Assembly (NCBI GenBank): GCA_934141535.1
Contig: CAKPCH010000007.1
Span: forward strand, 9,344-73,343
Length of the DNA stretch: 64,000 nucleotides
Direction: 5' to 3'
Origin: an uncultured Bacilli bacterium
GTDB taxonomy: Bacteria; Bacillota_I; Bacilli_A; RF39; UBA660
Shown: in pieces, positions 60,823-64,000 of the stretch
How the letters are laid out: every line of letters starts with the position of its first letter
How positions within the stretch are numbered: position 1 is the stretch's first letter
The notes under the pieces: generated by a model
Databases searched by the model: none
The model's input: the letters and a program-made list of their open reading frames with translations, nothing else
Told to the model about the DNA's origin: nothing
Program-made: the position numbers and the translations under genes

Positions 60823-60891
60823 TAGCTATCTCATATTTACTAGTATATATTAAAATAACAAAAAAAATAGTATTAGATAAGGAAGATGTAA

Positions 60892-61254
60892 ATGAAAAAT
60901 AAAAAATTAATAAATAGTTTTAAGTATGCTATTTGTGGAATAAAGAGTGCTCTTAAAACAGAAAGAAATTTAAAAATTCATATATCTATTATGACTTTAG
61001 TAATTATATTTGGAATAATTTTAAAGTTAAGTAAAATAGAATGGATAATTTGTTTTTGCTCTTTTGGTGCTGTAATAAGTGCTGAATTATTTAATACAGC
61101 TATAGAAATAACAGTAGATTTAGCAATGCCAAATATAAATGAAAATGCAAAAAAAGCAAAAGATATATCAGCAGGTGCTGTTCTAGTATTAGCATTCTTT
61201 GCATTTTTAACTGGATTATTAATATTTATTCCAAAAATTATAAGTTTATTTTAA
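60892..61254 (+). CDS. dgkA: Diacylglycerol/undecaprenol kinase, DgkA family
   Basis: 120 residues, three membrane helices. NSFKYAICGIKSALKTERNLKIH, AVISAELFNTAIEITVDLAM (catalytic Glu) and AKDISAGAVLVLA match DgkA-type kinases; Gram-positive members usually phosphorylate undecaprenol, recycling the wall carrier. It is intact among broken neighbours. Shine-Dalgarno AAGGAAG. Confidence 0.92.
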   Translation: MKNKKLINSFKYAICGIKSALKTERNLKIHISIMTLVIIFGIILKLSKIEWIICFCSFGAVISAELFNTAIEITVDLAMPNINENAKKAKDISAGAVLVLAFFAFLTGLLIFIPKIISLF

Positions 61255-61313
61255 TAAAAAGTAATTATTTCAAGTAATATTTCTGACATATAGTACGTTA
61301 GAGATAGATAAAT

Positions 61314-61523
61314 ATGAATGTAATAAGTAAAAATAAAGTGCAAGTATTTACAAGTAGCAAACTAAAAAGTGTTTTAGAAGGCGATAATGATTACAATTAT
61401 ATATACCTTGGAAGTGATATTACATTACTAAGTGGTATTATTATAAATAGTAAAAAGGTAGAAGTTACTATAGATAGTACATATGAAAATGTTAGATATA
61501 CTTATACCAATAAAAAAGTTTAG
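61314..61523 (+). pseudogene. Fragment of a surface adhesin-type protein
   Basis: 69 codons: VQVFTSSKLKSVLEGDN then YIYLGSDITLLSGIIIN and VTIDSTYENVRYTYTN. The LGSDITL-x-SGI and VTIDGTY-type pattern is seen in beta-helix surface proteins of gut Bacillota. No signal peptide or Shine-Dalgarno; ends at TAG 61521-61523. Probably debris of the same kind of surface protein as the NPDTG remnant. Confidence 0.45.
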
Positions 61524-61732
61524 TAGGTGCTGATACTATAACAGAACCATCTACAACAAATTATTATTAGCTGTACTAATGGGTATTAAGAATCTTGGAC
61601 TTGTTCTTCAGGATAAAGGTATTTCAACTAAAAAAATATCATTTTTTGCTATTCATATACTTCTTAAAAAATAATTGTTAAATTGTGGTATAATTATATA
61701 AGAGGGATATTAGATTTATTTTTTAGAATGGA
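61524..61732 (+). other. Degenerate region with a short gene tail
   Basis: An open stretch ending about 61673 reads LLLAVLMGIKNLGLVLQDKGIS and stops at LLKK, without a start codon: the tail of an unidentified gene. The remainder holds only a likely -10 and the GGTGGTGAT Shine-Dalgarno for the next gene. Confidence 0.4.
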
Positions 61733-61750
61733 GTGGTGGTGATAAATATT

Positions 61751-62746
61751 GTGAAAAAGATTTATATAGTAACAGGAGCAAGTGGTCTTTTAGGTAATAA
61801 CATCATAAGAAAGATAGAGCAAGATGCTGATAATGAAATTAGGGCATTTGTATTAAAAGGTGATTCTATTAAATCACTAGAAGGTTTAAAATGTAAAATA
61901 TACTATGGTGATATAACTAAAAAAGAAACTTTATCATTAATTTTTGAAAATACTGATGGACGAGAAGTTTTTGTAATTCATTGTGCTGCAGTAGTATATA
62001 TAAAATCAAAATACAATCCACTTGTTTATAATGTTAATGTTAATGGAACTAAAAATATAGTAGATAAGGTAATAGAGTCAAAAGCAAAACTTATCTATAT
62101 TAGTAGTGTTCATGCAATCCCAGAGCCACCTAACAATGAATTAATAACAGAAATAACTAATTTTAACCCTGATAATGTTGAGGGATTATATGCAAAAACA
62201 AAAGCAGAAGCTGCGAAGTATGTAATTGATGCAGTAAAGGGTAAAAATTTGAATGCTTGTATAATTCATCCATCTGGTATTATAGGTCCAAATGATTTTG
62301 GCAATAGTCACTTAACACAATTAATAAAAGAAGTTGCAAATGGCAAATTATTTGCTTGTGTAAAAGGTGGATATGATTTTGTTGATGTAAGAGATGTAGC
62401 AGATGGTGTTATTAGTGCTTGTAAAAATGGTGCTAATGGTGAATGCTATATCTTATCCAATAGATATATATCAATAAAAGAATTATGCGATTTAATTTGT
62501 GATGTGCAAGGAAGAAAAAAGATTAAAATGGTATTACCAATAAGTCTTGCAAAATTAATAGCCCCTTTATTTGAAGTATATTATAATCTAAAGAAACAAA
62601 CTCCACTTTTTACAAAGTATTCACTATATACACTATCTTCTAATGCTAATTTTAGTAATGAAAAGGCTAAAGAAAAGTTGGGATTTAAAAATAGAAATAT
62701 GAAAGATACAATAAAGGATACTGTTGAGTGGATGAATAAAAAATAA
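61751..62746 (+). CDS. NAD-dependent epimerase/dehydratase (extended SDR)
   Basis: About 331 residues. The Rossmann motif TGASGLLGNNI at the N-terminus, the HCAAVVYIK segment, the ISSVHAIPEP strand with catalytic Ser, and YAKTKAEAAKY (Tyr-x3-Lys) define an extended SDR, close to dihydroflavonol-reductase-like sugar or sterol dehydratases. GTG at 61751 is preferred because GTGGTGAT sits 8 bases upstream. Codon use (more ATT, GCA, GGC) differs slightly from the operons to the left. Confidence 0.88.
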   Translation: MKKIYIVTGASGLLGNNIIRKIEQDADNEIRAFVLKGDSIKSLEGLKCKIYYGDITKKETLSLIFENTDGREVFVIHCAAVVYIKSKYNPLVYNVNVNGTKNIVDKVIESKAKLIYISSVHAIPEPPNNELITEITNFNPDNVEGLYAKTKAEAAKYVIDAVKGKNLNACIIHPSGIIGPNDFGNSHLTQLIKEVANGKLFACVKGGYDFVDVRDVADGVISACKNGANGECYILSNRYISIKELCDLICDVQGRKKIKMVLPISLAKLIAPLFEVYYNLKKQTPLFTKYSLYTLSSNANFSNEKAKEKLGFKNRNMKDTIKDTVEWMNKK

Positions 62747-62807
62747 TAATGCAAATTACAATTTATCGATGAGATTAGTTTGAAATATAACTGGACTTTT
62801 TATATAA

Positions 62808-62846
62808 AAAGAGCAATACCTGTGTATTAGTATTGCTCTTTATCAA
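62808..62846. terminator. Bidirectional terminator
   Basis: Perfect 12-bp stem AAAGAGCAATAC/GTATTGCTCTTT. On the minus strand it is followed by TTTTATAT and ends the mobilisation-like gene. Confidence 0.8.
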
Positions 62847-63317
62847 AAACACTTTGCAAAGTTTTTGTTTCAGTAAGTACTTTTTCTAATAGGTCTTTGC
62901 CGTTGTAAATTCTATTCATAATCATAAAGTTTATTGCTCTTACTAAATCATAATTAAGAGTTTTTATTTGCTTTAAAATAGGTGTAATCGCATCTTTATG
63001 AATAACATTGTCCATGTCTTCATTTATAATTTTTCTTATATATGCTGATTGAGATAATCCTAGTTTTTTAACTTTCTTTTTAAATCTAATTTGTTCTTTT
63101 ATATAAAATTGCTTGTTAGATATTTCATTAACTTTGTACTCATAAATAGTGAGTTTTATAGTAGATAATATTAAATATTCAGTAGTTCAATAAACTTTAA
63201 ATTTGTGTTCTCAAGAATTTTAACTTTGCCATTTTTAGTTTTATAGTTATAGCATTTAATAATATCAATAATAGTTGAGTTAGGTTTTAATGCTTCTATT
63301 ATTTTAAAATTAAGCAT
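62827..63317 (-). pseudogene. Frameshifted mobilisation (MobC-like) protein
   Basis: On the minus strand an ATG at 63317 with GGAAGGAG gives 48 codons (MLNFKIIEALKPNSTIIDII start) ending at 63171. A second frame, open from 63186 to 62827 without an early ATG, gives 119 codons containing KQFYIKEQIRFKKKVKKLG then LSQSAYIRKIINED, a ribbon-helix-helix pattern like MobC/relaxosome accessory proteins. The frames overlap by 15 bases, so one indel separates them. The family call rests on the short RHH motif. Confidence 0.5.
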
Positions 63318-63339
63318 TAAAAAATGTTCTCCTTCCTAG

Positions 63340-63480
63340 AAAGAGAACATCTATATGTGTCTTCCAAGCTAACAGTGGGTTAGATTTTAGCCATTAAAAA
63401 ACTTACGACACCATAATAGGTTCGTAAGTTGTATTCAAATGGAGCCATAAAGGTTGAAGTCGGACAACCTCTAATTATCT
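63340..63480 (-). ncRNA. Structured leader upstream of the mobilisation-like gene
   Basis: Minus-strand order: hairpin AGGTTG/CAACCT (63451-63470), a 9-bp terminator-like hairpin AACTTACGA/TCGTAAGTT (63400-63430) followed by T6, then a segment where TTAGC/GCTAA (63368-63391) and GTTAG/CTAAC (63369-63383) are mutually exclusive pairings, then Shine-Dalgarno and start. This looks like an attenuator leader. Confidence 0.5.
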
Positions 63481-63840
63481 AAATTATAGGTAGTAATAAA
63501 CTACTAACTGATATAAGTATACCATGAAAATACCATAATTTATAAAAAAATGATAATAATTATTAAGCAGGATAAAGGGAATGATAGCACTGCCCTAATT
63601 CATTCTATATAAATATAGGAATAGTTGTGCTATCATTTCTTATTTTGCACTTGCAAAATTGTGTTAAAAATATGGAAGAATTCTACCATACTTTTTATTT
63701 AAATCAATTAATTAAAAGGTTTGCGAGGTTTTATTTTACTTCCAACTGTTGGATATATACTAGATATGTTGGATAAATCTTGGATGTATAAATTTAGTTT
63801 CAAAATATGTTGAAATTATGGTATAATTATATATAGAAAT
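63481..63840. other. Non-coding stretch
   Basis: No gene seen. It holds the long hairpin at 63580-63637, scattered TTGGAT words (63754, 63771, 63781 area) without a clear period, and the lipoprotein promoter at its right end. Confidence 0.5.
63580..63637. repeat. 58-nt nested inverted repeat
   Basis: AATGATAGCAC (63580-63590) pairs perfectly with GTGCTATCATT (63627-63637). Inside, ATTCTATAT/ATATAGGAAT forms a second stem around AA. T-rich tail TCTTATTTT on the plus strand. Could be a terminator, a small RNA or a MITE-like remnant. Confidence 0.5.
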
Positions 63841-63879
63841 GACAGATAAATAGTAATTTGTTGAAATGGAGGATGGATT
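63799..63879 (+). promoter_or_regulatory. Lipoprotein gene promoter
   Basis: TTCAAA (63799-63804), 17 bp, TATAAT (63822-63827); Shine-Dalgarno GGAGGATGG before the ATG at 63880. Confidence 0.6.
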
Positions 63880-64000
63880 ATGAGAAAGACATTATTTGCT
63901 ATTTTACTATGTGGGGTTATGGCTTTAGGATTAACAGGATGTGGCAAGTCTAGTGTAGAGGATGCTAAAAAAGATTTACAAGAAAGTCAAGAAAAATATG
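63880..64000 (+). CDS. Lipoprotein, N-terminal part (cut by window end)
   Basis: The first 40 codons give a lipoprotein signal peptide: MRKTLFAILL then CGVMALGLTGCGKSS, with lipobox LTGC (Cys at about residue 22), followed by a Lys/Glu/Asp-rich, probably helical segment (VEDAKKDLQESQEKY). The remainder lies outside the window, so no function can be given. Confidence 0.75.
   Translation, partial: MRKTLFAILLCGVMALGLTGCGKSSVEDAKKDLQESQEKY

Noticed and set aside
1..64000. CRISPR arrays, rRNA or tRNA genes
   Set aside because: No regularly spaced repeats, no conserved rRNA segments and no T-arm-like GGTTCGA sequences in a cloverleaf context were seen.

Overview
The window is a very AT-rich (roughly 27% GC by eye), densely packed bacterial chromosome segment from a low-GC Bacillota. 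Spo0A and a Cse60-like protein point to a sporulating or recently sporulating lineage. MurE carries the DNPR motif expected for meso-diaminopimelate walls. BceRSAB-type, ClpC, LiaF-like, TasA-like and type IV pilin genes fit Bacilli/Erysipelotrichia or an RF39-like gut lineage; the exact taxon is inference. TGG encodes Trp and TGA is a stop, so the code is standard. No rRNA, tRNA or CRISPR was seen.

Layout. 0-3 kb: end of pgk, a flippase-like protein, a diacylglycerol glucosyltransferase-like GT4 and tpiA as one overlapping operon. 3-12 kb: spo0A, mutS, an unknown gene, a C26 amidotransferase, surface protein A, uvrA. 12-20 kb: an orphan AMP-forming ligase, a 7TM hybrid kinase, htrA, murE, mraY. 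20-26 kb: a candidate small RNA, two minus-strand genes, surface protein C, small membrane proteins, an M23 hydrolase, cse60. 26-33 kb: clpC, two unknown genes, surface protein B, pilin-like surface protein D, dinB. 34-40 kb: a BceRSAB-type antimicrobial peptide sensing/resistance module with a VanZ-RDD protein. 40-50 kb: pyk and two ABC exporter operons preceded by the same palindromic operator, separated by a candidate structured RNA. 51-57 kb: a five-gene operon with a zinc-ribbon/LRR membrane protein, a radical SAM/SPASM enzyme, a small protein ending in 17 Asn, a double-zinc-ribbon membrane protein and a YbaK-type deacylase. 58-64 kb: regulators and many broken genes (NPDTG-anchored surface protein, alkyltransferase and Tag remnants, adhesin fragment, frameshifted mobilisation-like gene) with a structured leader, ending in a partial lipoprotein.

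Themes. Surface proteins A, B, C and D carry related C-terminal modules (ending in a GYWT...G-x-RPVIT motif) on different N-terminal anchors (TasA-like, other hydrophobic anchor, type IV pilin). A and B are a duplicated cassette that includes the upstream terminator. The poly-Asn/radical SAM operon is the best candidate for an undescribed system. Expression signals are compact: many promoters place the Shine-Dalgarno sequence (often GGTGAT) 6-8 bases after the -10 box, and several terminators contain the preceding stop codon. The heptamer GAGTGCT/AGCACTC appears far more often than base composition predicts.
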